This document shows positions 30,790-42,562 of a DNA stretch of 64,000 nucleotides, one piece after another. Origin of the DNA: Globisporangium splendens (lineage: Eukaryota > Oomycota > Peronosporomycetes > Pythiales > Pythiaceae). Position numbers and translations under genes: made by a program. The DNA is taken from assembly GCA_006386115.1 (NCBI GenBank), contig VFIW01000132.1, positions 1 through 64,000 on the forward strand, written 5' to 3'. Under the pieces are notes generated by a model. It ran no database searches, was not told where the DNA came from, and saw only the letters and a program-made list of their open reading frames with translations. Within the stretch, counting starts at the first letter, position 1. Each line of letters opens with the position of its first letter.

Positions 30790-31890
30790 TTAGACTGGGG
30801 TGACCATTTGGTTGTTGTAGTCCACTTCGGCGCCGCTCGTTGGGAGCGCCGTGATGGTCGAGTTGCTGCGCGCTCTCTTCTGCTTGATAAGCGCGACAAC
30901 GGCGACGGCGAGTACCGCGGCGACACAGCCAACCACAGCCATTGGGACAGCGATACTGGTCTTTTCGCCTTCAGTATCAGAGGCTGAGGCGGACAACGCC
31001 GTAGCGACCGCTTCGCTATCATGAAGAGGAGCCGATGTGGAGCTGCCATCGGCGGCTGGGCTGTCCGTTGCGAGCGTCGCCACTGGGGTCTCCGTTGGCA
31101 CTTCGACCTGCTTGATGTATGGGTTGTTGCTGTCTGGGTTCGCACCACTTGGGGACGCCTCAAAGTCCGTTGGAGCTGGGGTAGGCACCGTAGGCGCTGG
31201 AGTTGTGTACGTTGGAGCTGGAGTTGGCACCGTTGGTGCCGGAGTCGAGAAGAAGGTTGGCGCTGGTGTAGGACCCGTTGGCGCTGGAGTTGGTACCGTT
31301 GGTGCTGGGGTCGCGAAGAAGGTTGGAGCTGGAGTTGGACCCGTAGGCGCAGGAGTCGCAAACGTGGTTGGCGCTGGCGTGGCCAAATCGATCACCTTGT
31401 CCGGTTGGCCGTAAATGTGCACAACAGCTTCGCCAGCCTTCTTCTGCATGCTCCCTGGGGTCCAGCCAGACGACCCTCGGACGTGCTTCTTGTGGTGGTG
31501 CTTGTGGTGGTGTTTGCTTGGGAATCGAATCTCTTCGCTGCTTCCAGATCCAGACGACGAAGACGCATCGTCGCTTGACGAAGAGCTGGCACTCTCCTGT
31601 TCAATCGAGATCGGAATGCCGAGCTTCACGAGCTCTTCCACAAGTGGAGAGTCCTTGGAGACGACAACAGGGACACCGAGTGCCGAATGCGAACCCGCGA
31701 CGTCAGGGTTCACCATATGCACTGGCACACCGAGCATCGTGGACTGGATGGCGCTGTCGCTGCCGCTCACGATCACCTCTGGGATGCCGACCGCTTCGGA
31801 GCTGCCCAAAGCGGAACCGCTCGCCTCTTCCGATGCCGAGACGCGGGAAGCAACGGCCACGAGCGCAAACAGGATGGTAGCGAGCTTCAT
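30790..31890 (-). CDS. Mucin-like membrane protein with PAPT repeats
   Basis: The start is set at the ATG at 31890, because the product then opens with a signal peptide (MKLATILFALVAVASRVSAS). It has 366 residues. An acidic Ser-rich region (about 95-120) is followed by a His/Lys cluster (KHHHKHHHKK, about 126-135) that could bind metal or anionic polymer. Residues 171-241 hold ten PAPT motifs. After a Ser/Thr-rich stalk comes one membrane helix (VPMAVVGCVAAVLAVAVVAL, about 320-340) and a basic cytoplasmic tail. The frame is open 68 codons further upstream, but those residues do not look coding. It is likely heavily O-glycosylated on the cell surface. No enzymatic domain is seen. Confidence 0.78.
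   Translation of the reverse strand: MKLATILFALVAVASRVSASEEASGSALGSSEAVGIPEVIVSGSDSAIQSTMLGVPVHMVNPDVAGSHSALGVPVVVSKDSPLVEELVKLGIPISIEQESASSSSSDDASSSSGSGSSEEIRFPSKHHHKHHHKKHVRGSSGWTPGSMQKKAGEAVVHIYGQPDKVIDLATPAPTTFATPAPTGPTPAPTFFATPAPTVPTPAPTGPTPAPTFFSTPAPTVPTPAPTYTTPAPTVPTPAPTDFEASPSGANPDSNNPYIKQVEVPTETPVATLATDSPAADGSSTSAPLHDSEAVATALSASASDTEGEKTSIAVPMAVVGCVAAVLAVAVVALIKQKRARSNSTITALPTSGAEVDYNNQMVTPV
31168..31380 (-). repeat. In-frame tandem repeat coding for PAPT units
   Basis: Ten PAPT motifs lie in 71 residues. A 22-residue unit (opening TPAPTGPTPAPT and closing TPAPTVP) occurs twice with one change (FFA to FFS), followed by a shortened copy. Such repeats tend to vary in number between strains. 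Confidence 0.85.
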
Positions 31891-32654
31891 GATCGTAGAA
31901 TGGTTAGAAGGAAAGAAGAAGCTGATGATTCGATGACCGCAAAATGGAGAATGAATACGATCGCTGCCTGCTTCCACGATCAACTCGCGCGAAACAGCGC
32001 ATCCCACATGCCGCTGTTCTTTGTCGTGATCTCGTATCTCTTTCCATCCATGCACACTCCCACTGCATAATCGCGACGGAAGCACATGGCGCACCGCCTT
32101 TGCTATTGCAATGTATGGCGTTTCGTTCGGAGAGTGGCGTCACGAGCGATTCGCCTTTACGTCGGAAAAGGATTGCCACGATGAAGTGACAGCTTGACGC
32201 GCCAGCTGGGAATGGAGGCTGTGGAAAACATCTTGGTTTTTGTGTGGGAAGCGCAGTGCGAGTCAGTCAATTGGCGCCCACCAGATGGCAACATCATGTT
32301 GGTCAAGCAGCATATGGTCGGGTCATCAACGTCCACCACAGAACCTCTTTATTTAATATAATGTAGCCTAATAAACTATCAAGTAAATACAAAATACTTC
32401 TATAGAGAGGGTAACATGCGATTGTCAGCGAATGCAGTTATTAGAAGAGGGCGGTTGGTCCGACTCCTTCACCGAGAGTCAGAACTTGCCCATGCACACA
32501 TGGCTACTCGGATAAAACGGATCTACACTCACAATCGGATACAAAATGACAGAAGCAATAGTGAGAGCGGCACTGCGTGTAAAGAGCTCAAAGCAGCAAT
32601 TATCCCACAGCATGTAGAGTCCGTGAGAGGCACGCGGAGTGATGGCGTCGGAGA

Positions 32655-32951
32655 GGAATTCCGTGGCACCGCCTGCTCCTCCGACTCTGTCTGCGTGTTT
32701 GGAACATGATGGGGGCTTGCATGCAACTCACTATTGCCGATGCATTATGTTGCTATTGCTCAGTGAGCACAACGCAACGAAGATTTGTTCCATGTCCAAT
32801 GAAAAAGCTCGGCATCATCACAATTGTTCACGTCGTATCTATGATGTTGGTGATGTAGGCGACAATGTGACGAAGGCAGGGGGCTTCGTAATGGATCGGC
32901 AAGAGCGTCCAAGATTGGAATTCCGCAGCGCCGACTGCGCCACCGACTCTG
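32655..32951 (+). repeat. Pair of 35-bp diverged direct repeats
   Basis: Copies at 32655-32689 and 32917-32951 both open with GGAATTCCG and close with CCGACTCTG, with six differences between them. The intervening 227 bases are not obviously related. Confidence 0.6.
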
Positions 32952-33712
32952 AGAAATGACGGGATCTCAGCAGTACTACTGACCCTGCTGGTGCATTACT
33001 TGGAGCTTTTGCAATGTAGCGAAAAGCTTGTACCACGGTGGGTGGATGATGAGAGGTGACTCCAGCACTGTTTACTGAGCATCATTCTTCAAGCCTTACC
33101 TTTGTATTCCTTGTACAATATTTTGGACTGCCACGACAATTGAAACGCGCGTCAGCGCCACCGCATCAGCGTCGAAGCCAATGCGATTCTCTCTCCATTT
33201 TCCAATCCCTCATCGCGGCTGCTGTCCTTTGCTGTCTGCTGGACATGCCCTCCGCCTCGACCATTTACTGAGGAAAAGAGGTGCGTGCATTGGGCTTTGC
33301 GTCCACTCGGAAAAAAATCTGGTGGCAGGAAGTTTATTTTCCACAAACCAGTGGATTGTTCGCCATCCAAGTGCACTTGATTTCTACCACACAACAAAGA
33401 AACACCAGCTGAGCAGTTTCCCAGCCACATAGCGGAAACAATTGTTCAAAGCAGTTGCGGAGCTGCACTCTCACAGCCATCGACGCAATGCAGATGGCGA
33501 GCTGCCTATGCTCTAGGAATCAAAATTGCACTCATGCTGTGGGGCACAGAGACAAGATAGGGGCTGACAATTCTCCATTATGGAAGGACAGCAGATACAC
33601 ACGCAACACTATTGTACGAGATCGCGAGATTTGCCACTGTGGTGCTGCTGTTCGTAGTCGTCGACGAAAAAAACACTGCGTAGGTACGCTGTAGACCTCC
33701 TCCACCACACAC

Positions 33713-34060
33713 AGAGAGACCAGACTATGAACCGGTAATTCGCCATTGTCACAGGACGTCACTAGAGAATGGGAGCATGTGCGACGCTATCGCTTGAGAC
33801 CAAGAGAGTGACGAAACGAAGTCACCACCGCTGAGTGTAAATGCAGTCGAAATGTTGTACTAGCAGACCTCCGGAATCTCGGTCGTGCATCAATGCAATG
33901 GGGGGTTGCTGGGAGTGAGGACCTCGCGCGATGAGAAGAGAGCGCTTGAAGATCAGGTATTCATCCATGAAACCAAACGCCAGAGGGCGATGCATGCATG
34001 CTGTGGACGACCACTGCCACACAAAGAGAGACCAGATTATGGACTGGCAGAGCGCCATTG
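33713..34060 (+). repeat. Pair of 36-bp diverged direct repeats
   Basis: Copies at 33713-33748 and 34025-34060 share AGAGAGACCAGA at the start and CGCCATTG at the end. On the minus strand both read as a similar peptide (a G-x-LPVH-x-LVSLCV pattern), which suggests a duplicated, perhaps once-coding, segment. Confidence 0.55.
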
Positions 34061-34186
34061 ATAAAGGGGGGCATCGCTGTTGCGCACAGACCATCGAATG
34101 ACGGCTTCAACATGGTGGGTGATGACACACTCGTACTTAATAGGAGATGCTGACTACACCCCATGAGATTTTTCTTCTTGCTCCAT

Positions 34187-34276
34187 CCAATCACACAAAA
34201 CTCATGTTTTTCTTTTCTACCAATCATATCCGTCAACTATCCAATCAGACAAGTTGATGACACATATACAGCCAAT
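34187..34276 (+). promoter_or_regulatory. Four CCAAT boxes upstream of HIS7
   Basis: CCAAT occurs at 34187, 34220, 34241 and 34272, all in the same orientation, about 95-185 bases before the HIS7 start. This is a strong cluster for a CCAAT-binding (NF-Y/HAP) factor, which is known to control metabolic genes in fungi. The role here is inferred. Confidence 0.5.
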
Positions 34277-34370
34277 CCGCAGCTCGAGTGATTGCATGTT
34301 CTACTCATGTCGCTTGGTGAGGTTTCCATTTCCAATCTCCTCCCATTTTCCAACCACCGCCGCCAGCAGA

Positions 34371-36092
34371 ATGGTGCAAGTGACTGTGCTCGACTACGGC
34401 GCCGGCAACGTGCGCTCCGTGAAGAACGCGATCCGCGCCGCGGGTCACACGTTCAAGGACGTGCAGAGCGCCGACGACATCCGCAATGCCGAGGTGCTCG
34501 TGTTCCCGGGTGTGGGTCACTACCGTGAGGCCATGGCGTTCCTCAACGCCAAGGGCTACACGGACGTGCTGCGCGAGTACATCCAGCAGGACAAACGCTT
34601 CCTTGGCATCTGCTTGGGCATGCAGACGCTGTTCGAAGGCAGCGAGGAGTGTCCTGGCCTCAAGGGTCTTGGTGTGATCAAGGGCATGGTGCAAGTGTTC
34701 CCATCGAACAAGATCGCCGTGCCGCACATTGGCTGGAACGGCCTCAAGGTCTGGAAGAAGTCGTCGCTGTTCGCGCACTTGCCACAGATCGAAGAGCACG
34801 ATGCCACGAAGGTATACTTTGTGCACTCGTTCCGCGCAATCAAGACCGAGAAGAACGCGTCCTGGGTGCTGACGACGACCAACTACGGCGACTACGAGTT
34901 CATCAGCTCCGTGCAAAAGGGCAACGTGATAGCGACGCAATTCCACCCGGAGAAGAGCAGCACGATCGGCATCAACATCTTGAAGGGCTTCTTGGAAAAC
35001 ATCCCAAAGGCGGATCACGACACCCCAATTTCAGACGCCGCCGCGCAACCAGCGACCAAGCTGTCCAAGCGTGTCATTGCGTACGTCCTTGTCCTTATTG
35101 CCTTTATCTTGTTCGACGCATTAGCATAAGCTGACTTGAATTGTTTGCTTTGTTGTAGGTGCTTGGATGTGCGCACGAATGACCAGGGCGACTTGGTGGT
35201 TACCAAGGGCGACCAATACGATGTACGTGAGACGTCGAACGATGGTGCCGTGCGCAACTTGGGCAAACCTGTCGACCTGTGCACGCGCTACTACAAGGAA
35301 GGCGCCGACGAAGTCACGTTCTTAAACATTTGCAGTTTCCGTGAGCAGCCGATCGGGGACATGCCGATGCTCAAGGTGCTCGAAGCGAGTTCCCAGCAAG
35401 TCTTTGTGCCGTTGACCGTCGGCGGTGGCATTCGCGAGTACATTGACGACAAGCAACAAAAGTTCTCGGCGCTGGATGTTGCGTCACGCTATTTCCGATC
35501 AGGCGCAGACAAGGTCTCCATCGGCAGTGATGCCGTGTACGCCGCGGAAGCCTACTACGCGCGTGGTAAGAAGGGCGACGGCGAAAGCGCCATCGAGACG
35601 ATCTCTGCGGTGTACGGCAAGCAAGCTGTCGTCGTGTCCTTGGATCCGAAGCGTGTGTACGTCGCGTCGTTCTACGATGAAAACGCCAAGGGCCACGCGG
35701 TGGTGAAGCTCAACAAGCCTGGTCCAAATGGAGAAGAGTACTGCTGGTACCAAGCCACTGTGCGTGGCGGTCGTGAAGCCCGCGACATCGACGTGGTGCA
35801 GGTTGCCCAGGCCGTAGAAGCTCTTGGCGCCGGTGAGCTGTTGCTCAACCTCATGGACATGGACGGCCAGAAGGATGGATACGACGTCAACTTGGTGAAG
35901 CTGGTCAAGGACGCGGTGACTATCCCAGTGATCGCATCCAGTGGCGCCGGCAAGCCTGAGCACTTCACTCAAGTGTTTAACGAGACGAACTGTGATGCTG
36001 CTCTTGCTGCTGGTATTTTCCACCGAAAAGAAATCTCGATCCAAGAAGTCAAGGACCAGTTGCACGCCGACTCGATCAGCGTTCGTTTATAA
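34371..36092 (+). CDS. HIS7: Bifunctional imidazole glycerol phosphate synthase (HisH-HisF fusion)
   Basis: Exon 1 (34371-35080) encodes the glutamine amidotransferase: [14 protein letters not shown], the catalytic Cys in [15 protein letters not shown], and the His-x-Glu pair in [10 protein letters not shown] 78-nt intron (35081-35158) leads to exon 2 (35159-36092), the HisF barrel: [68 protein letters not shown] and [14 protein letters not shown]. The product has 547 residues, as in yeast His7. It makes IGP and AICAR from PRFAR and glutamine in histidine synthesis. The start at 34371 leaves the first domain complete. All key residues are present, so the enzyme should be active. Confidence 0.96.
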
Positions 36093-36394
36093 ATGCGGAT
36101 GCACGCACTTCTCACCTGAACGAGAGCGTAGTTGGGATGTGGCACTTTGTCTGGCAATTCTCTTTGGACTCTGCATTCCATATAGATGATGCACAGTGAA
36201 TGTGGTGCAAATTGCTGTGTTTGCTTGGCACTGCATACACTAGACAAGCCCTTTTATCGAGTGTAGTGAAATGGCAGCCATAACTTGGAAAGTACATGGC
36301 TTACTTCGGGTTTTTGGCCCCCATGCGATTGATTTACTTGCATGTTCGTAGGGCTTGTCTTTACCGTCTGTCGAGTTGTCAATCGTGTATCGTA
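36093..36394. other. Short intergenic between convergent genes
   Basis: It carries the 3' ends of HIS7 and the coiled-coil gene. No other feature was recognised. Confidence 0.5.
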
Positions 36395-38318
36395 TCAATC
36401 CGTCTGAGGCACTTGGCTGCTTGATGATACTGTCCGAGAGCTATCTCCAATCTTCGACTCATCTCTAGGCTTCGACTCGTTGCCTATTGCCAGCATGTCT
36501 GACGGAAAGTAGAACATGGGTTCGCTCTCACTCGCTTCGTGCTTGTCATCCTCATAGTTTGTGAGCAAACTCGTCTTTCTTGTTCCCCTCAACTTTGAGA
36601 TTCGAGATGTGTCGATGGTGACAAGACTATTGTCACCAGTCATTGTCTGAGAGGGCAACTTTGACTTCTTCCGAATTGATCCGGCAGTTTGAGCTCGCGA
36701 CGTTGTTATGACGTCGTTGCTGTTGTTGTTGGGCGACTGTGTCGATTTCGTTGGGGTGGACGCCCTCACAGTTGCGTTCGAGGTTTGCGGTCGAGGCGTA
36801 TTCTTTCCCATCGAAAGCGTTTGATGCTTATGCTTTCGACTTGCATGCGCAGAAGAAACTCTCGTTGAAGCGCATGACGATGGGCGAGTTGGAATCGCTG
36901 ACAACGGTAGCTGCTGCTCTTTTTCAAGAAGGATCTGGTAACCAAGCATGATGTCTCGAGATTCACTCTGTGATTGCACATTGCATACACAATTGACAAG
37001 TGACGTCACTCCTCTCAAGTTGACCAATACGCAGTTTCTGTTGTCTCTTACTTGGCTACACTGGATTTCTTGCAATATCGTAACATTTTCCTCACGTAAG
37101 TTGGTGGCAAGCGTTGCCAGCAGACCCTTTACCATGTTTAATTGATCGCTGACATCGTGGATGTGAGCACCAAGTTTTCGGACCCGCGAGTCCAGCAACG
37201 AGATTTGCTTCATTTGGTATTGCTGTTTTTCATTCGGTTTCCCCAGTTGTGCTGTTACAAGTTGTGCGTATTGTCGTTAAGAAGCACTGAGATCATCGAT
37301 CCCGCGATGAAACTCATTGCTGAGCTGCTTCAACTTTGCGTCCATTGTTTTCAGAAGTGTATCGCGCGTGAACTGCTGGATTTGCTCAAGGCTCTGGGCC
37401 ATCTTTTCACTCATACTTTGCAGTCCCTGCACATCGCGCACAATTTCGGCTTGCTTCTTTCCTTGGCTTTCTCTGTCAGCTACAATGTGAGCCTTGAAGG
37501 TTTGAAGCTCTTCCGTAATCGCTGCAACCTCACTCGTAAACCGGTCTCTACTTGTTTCCAGCCCTGTGATTTCTTCTTTGGTGGCGTCGACAGAGCTCAT
37601 GAGCTGTGCAAGAGCATCTTGAGATACATTATGTTTCCTTGTGAGGTCCAACACACTGGCATTCAGATCCGCAACTTTGTGTTGCCGTTGCCTGTCCGCA
37701 TTCACATATTCTTGTAACGATTCCAGTTGATCTTTCATGCGCGAGATCCGTGTTGCTGCACTCTCAATGGCTTGCTTCTGGCCATTCGCTTCTGGATTGA
37801 AAATCAGGTTTAAATCTTCAATCGATACCTTTGAGTTGACTTGCGCTTCGATTTGGTGCGCAAATGCTGCAAACAGGTCGTGCATATTCTGCTCCAATGC
37901 AGCATGGTATTTCTTGATATCCCAGGCTGCCGATTCATACACAGAAACGTCGAGTTTCTTGGTCTGCAGGTTTTGCGCGATTTCTGAGTCTGCTTTTGCT
38001 GCAAGGCATTTGATCATTTCGGCACGCAATCTATCAACGGAGGCGGACACATTTGCCTGGGAAATCTACACCGCGCAACACAGCAATTGCACTCAGATAC
38101 CCGCACAGCATAGATCACTGCGGTTAAGAAATATTTGGTACCTTGGTGCATAACGCTGCGTCTAGTTGTGCATGGGTAACGAAGGACGCCACGTAATCCC
38201 GGATACACGATTGATCTTCAACAACCCGTTTTTCCGTGAGCTGAAGCTGCGCCACTTGGGCTTTGAGCCGATCAACTTCGCTCCAGAGATAGTGCGCATC
38301 TGTAGATATCATCACCAC
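36395..38318 (-). CDS. Coiled-coil protein of unknown function
   Basis: Three exons (38318-38142, 38056-37288, 37251-36395) keep phase and give 600 residues. Nearly the whole first 380 residues are heptad-rich: YLWSEVDRLKAQVAQLQLTE, then SRMKDQLESLQEYVNADRQR, and a long run to KTMDAKLKQLSNEF. The segment from LLDSRVRKLGAHIHDVSDQL on continues the coil. The last 170 residues are Ser/Thr-rich and basic, probably disordered. The second intron would be only 36 nt. The gene might start in a further upstream exon, because the first Met precedes VMISTD without a clear leader. It looks like a cytoskeletal or flagellar structural protein, but no family is recognised. Confidence 0.7.
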
Positions 38319-39216
38319 ATTGTCAGTGAGCTTACAGGCAGCGCACGGTGCCGAACGACTTCATCTCGCCAACAGCAGCCACGCACCTGCAATGGCCATC
38401 GACGTCGACATTGCCGCAAGCTGTATGCCCAGTATACGTAGTCAAAGACCTTTGTGCAAGGGACAGATAGCTTTCTTCGGAAAGAGTCCTGGCGCACTGC
38501 GCAGCTATTACTTTCACTCGCCGGCGGCATCCGCAATGCAGCTCTATTTCTGTCCAGATCGCGTAAGAAGAACCTCTGCAAGTACAAACATCATATAGCA
38601 GCAACTTTTAACACTTTTCTTCTTGCATCGCCTCACACCGCCAGGCAAATGAACAAGTCCTTCACCAGCATCCACCACCCACATGCATATTGCGCGATAG
38701 GGTCAATCAATTGTTTGCGCCTGTAGCATTTGAAGATCACAGCAAATGACACCGCCCATGCATCCGATACGCGCAGCGCAGTAGCATCATCCTCTCCACC
38801 GACTTGCACTGCATACAGTCGCATAAACACACACGCCCACTTTCTCCGTGCGAATGCAGCAAACCGTTAAGCACCGATTGCGGAATCCGCATCCATGCTG
38901 CAGGTGCAACCTCCAGTCCCAAATGCACCACGACCCCACACTGAAAAATGCAACTCGTACTTAAATGGAGCATTCAATTCGTACTTTATAGGGTAGTTGC
39001 ACCTCGCTCCTAAGGTTTTATGTAGTGTTGTTGTAAGGTTTTTTTTTTCTGTTGCTCTGCTCTCGCTCTCCCCGTATGGTGTGCCCTATAAAAACTCGGA
39101 TTTTCTCTCGCTACCGCTGCGCCGAGCCTCGCCTTGCATCCGCTGACTGTATATGCGCTCGGGAGCACGAGGTCAAAGGGGAAGCGCGCAGGACCAAGGG
39201 CGCTAGTTAAGACACG
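38319..39216. other. Intergenic between the coiled-coil gene and PPP4R1-like gene
   Basis: There is no clear gene. A motif pair ACTTAAATGG and TCGTACTTTA lies at 38959-38986 and recurs near 60313-60348 (see findings). Confidence 0.5.
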
Positions 39217-41974
39217 ATGAACTACGACGAGCTGGTACGTTTGCATGTATACAATAGGGAACAATTGCACGTATGGCGTTGTATTAGCCCAGCGCATGGA
39301 TCGTTCATGTCGCCGGACCCTTCTGCTGCAGAGAGACTGGACGTTTTTGGTCTGCGCGCCGACTACATGGTGAATATAGCGGGGGTGAGTGAATGAATGC
39401 ATATGAGGCTAATGGATGAGTGTCTGTGTTTGTATGTTGTGATGGATATGCAGGATGAAGGCGATTTACGGAACGAGCTGGAGAATGGTCCGACGTTTGA
39501 AGATCTCGCGATCGATGACAGCCTGAGCGACGTCGACCGCGTGACCAAATACGTCTGCAGCAACATCGCGTTGCAGCGCGTGATGCACGTAAAGATGCTC
39601 CACGATACAGCGAAGTCGATTGGGTAAGTGAATGGCGCTATGTGCACAAAGGAAAAAGGGTTTTGATCGTCAGATGTGTCTGATGTATTTGGATGCGATT
39701 ATTTCCATCTTTTTTTTATTTTATATGTGATCATTAGATTTCAAGCGACGTGTGACCGATTGATTCCGCTGCTGGAGCCACTTGTGTCGGATGTAGAGTA
39801 CGTTGTGCGACAGCATGTTGCATTCCAGTTTCCTGCGCTGTGCCAGTTCCTCGTGAATGCTGGCGATGATGCAGGGTATCGCGTGATCTTGGACATTATG
39901 ATTCCATTGATCACAAGATTGGTATCGGACGAACAGCACGACGTGCGCTCGGCTGCGAGCGAAAGTCTTGTTGAGATGGCGGCGTTGGTGAAAAACGAAG
40001 ATCAGGGGCAGTACATCCTCACGATTGTACTCCCACTCGCGCATGATGACGACAACGAGCAGTTTCGGATCTCAGCTGTAGCACTGTACAATGGTCTCGC
40101 GGAGTATTTCGGACCTGAGCTTTGCCAACAGTTTTGCGTGCCAGAATTGATCTCTTTGTCCGAAGATCCTGTATTCCGCGTGCGCAAGTCGACAGCTCAG
40201 AGCTTTTCGAATGTTTGCAAGATCGCAGGCCAAGAGCTCAGTCGGGAACGACTCGTGCCGTCCTTTCAACGGCTTGCGAGAGACGATATTTGGGGAGTGC
40301 GGAAAGCGTGTGCTGAATGCCTTGTCAACATTGCGCATGCACTGGCGCCGTCGGACCGTGGTCCATTGCTAATACCACTGTTCGATAGCTTCATCAAGGA
40401 TACCTCCCGTTGGGTTCGCATGGCTGCATTCCAAAATCTGGGACCATTCTTGGCGGCGCTGGAGAAAGAGCATGTGACGGATGAGCTGATAGAGTATTTT
40501 TTGAGCATGGCGACAACGGCATCGCATCAACTTGGCGGCAGCGGTGAAGCGGATATCAAGTTCCACTGCGCATTCAGTTTCCCAGCAATTGTAACTATCT
40601 TGGGTCCTTCGGAGTGGCATAGATTGTCGCCAACGTTTGAGCTGCTGAGCAACGATACGTTCTGGAAGATCCGACGCACGTTTGCCCACTCACTGCATGA
40701 ACTTGCCCGAGTGCTTGGTCAGGAGACAACGGAAAATCAGCTTTCGACTGCTTTCGACAGCTACCTCCATGATGTTAAAGATGTCAAACTTGGTGCGATG
40801 ATGCATTTTGCTGACTTTTTGGAGCAAGTATCGCCGTCTTTTCGAGAGAGCTACTTGCCCGTGCTGACCGAGTTCAACTCGCTCGACCAAGGCACCAAGT
40901 GGCGTTTTCGAGAAGTTCTCAGCCTACAGCTCGCGCAGTTGTGCCGCATCTTCACAATGGAAGCGACGTTTTCAGTGATTTACCCGTTGGTGATGAAGTT
41001 GGTTACTGATCCTGTTGCTGTTGTGCGACAATCAAGTTTCCATGTGAGTCCTTGCCTCTGTTATTTTGTTTGTTTTGGGAAAATGATTTGCGTGCAACCT
41101 TGCTAATGTGCTGATTACATGGGTTTGAACAGGCATGCCCGCTGCTGATTGCACGGCTTCGCGAAAATCCTGAGTGGTTAGAAGCTGTTGTGGCGAAATT
41201 TGTGAGCCTCGCGGTGACAAAGCACTTCACTGATAGACAAAGCTATTTGAAGATTTGCGATACATTCCTATCTCCGCCTCCTGCGGCGACGGACGGAGAT
41301 CCAGCAGGCTCTTCGTCGCCGTCTTTGCTGGAGCAAAACCGTGTGTTCTTTTGTACACAGCTTGCTGCTGTATTTTTTACGTTAGCGTCGGATCCTGTCT
41401 CCAACGTGCGCCTGATTTTTGCCGAGACAGTATTGGCACATCAAGGTGAGAACAGAAGCGGTTTGTTTTGTTTGAATGGGGTAATTGCGTACTGATGAAA
41501 CAAATGCGTGTTTTTTGTTTTTGGTTTTTTTTTCTATCTGTAGATTATTTAAAGGATTGCGATGTGTGTCCAGAAGACATCAAAGCACTTCTTTCAACTG
41601 AATACCATTCAGCTGACGAGCTGCTCGCTCTTTTACCAGCACGCGTTGAAGCACCAGCTCCAGAGCCAGTAGTGACGGAATCTACTTCAACCGAAGAAGT
41701 AAAAGTCTCAGCTACCACGAGCACGCCTGAAGCAGCCATTGAACAAAACACAGTTGTGTCTGCTGATGCACCTGAATCAGAAAGCGCGACAGTGGCTGTG
41801 GAGAATGCAACAACACCGGCAATATCTGAATCGGAAACCAACAAAACACCTGACACTCCAGCGGTCGATATCGTTGATGTCCAGGTGGACGTGTCGTCTT
41901 CGTCTGAACTCAGCGAAGCAGCAGCAAGTACAGCAAAAGACGTGGCGGACGTTTCCGTGGATCCTGTGGCGTGA
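39217..41974 (+). CDS. PPP4R1: Protein phosphatase 4 regulatory subunit 1-like, HEAT repeats
   Basis: Exons are near 39217-39234 (or a start at the Met at 39307), about 39290-39390, 39454-39623, 39738-41043, 41133-41445 and 41544-41974. The product is a HEAT-repeat solenoid. Diagnostic pieces are LIPLLEPLVSDVEYVVRQHV, DDIWGVRKACAECLVNIAHA and DTSRWVRMAAFQNLGPFLAA, then KIRRTFAHSLHELARVLG. They follow PPP4R1 closely; DNVWGVRKACAECF and DPSRWVRQAAFQSLGPF are the animal forms. The last exon is an acidic Ser/Thr/Val-rich tail with no repeat. PPP4R1 recruits PP4 catalytic subunit to its targets. The animal insertion between the two HEAT blocks is much shorter here. The 5' exon choice is unsure. 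Confidence 0.88.
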
Positions 41975-42562
41975 AACTCGTGACTTTGTGGATAGATAAA
42001 ATAAAACGACAAACGATAGATGAAGAAAGCAACGACTACGAAAGCCGAGCATCAGCAACAAGACCAGGGATTTTGTAGGATAAAAAACAGACGATGACGA
42101 CGAAATGAAACAAATGAGCGGCGAAAGAAAGAAGCCTTGAGTAAGTGTGCGGTGTGGATGTGAAGTTGGGAAGAAATCAGCGAGTGAAGGACTTCCAGTG
42201 TTGAGGCGCCATGTCTTTGCGTGTATCAGTGGTGTCCAAAAGATCATTCACCAAATCTTACACATAAGAACGCACATCTGGCAAGACACAGCTTCAAAAT
42301 GGAGACAACAACACACACGGGGCACGTATATTCATCGGAGAATACCTCATGGCCATATAAAATAACATCTTTCTGCTTCAATTCCTTGCGCCTTGTTCGC
42401 TTTTTTCTTGTTCATCTTCTTCGCCAGTGATGCGTTTGTGAGGGCCATTTTCAGTGGTGGAGAGTCGATAAAAGCAAAATAAAGCACACACGAGCCGTAC
42501 GAACGCCATCATAAGCTCTACAGAGCCCACAATGCGTCCGTACCCTTCAAAATAACAACAGC
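41975..42562. other. Intergenic between convergent genes
   Basis: No gene was recognised. The 3' ends of the PPP4R1-like and PRELI-like genes meet here. Confidence 0.5.

Larger units (their letters stand above)
31891..34186. other. 2.3-kb gene-poor stretch with weak dispersed repeats
   Basis: No gene was recognised. Short diverged repeats are present: 32655-32689 and 32917-32951 match at 29 of 35 bases, and 33713-33748 and 34025-34060 match at about 29 of 36. A third, poorer relative of the latter pair lies near 33537-33585. Confidence 0.5.
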
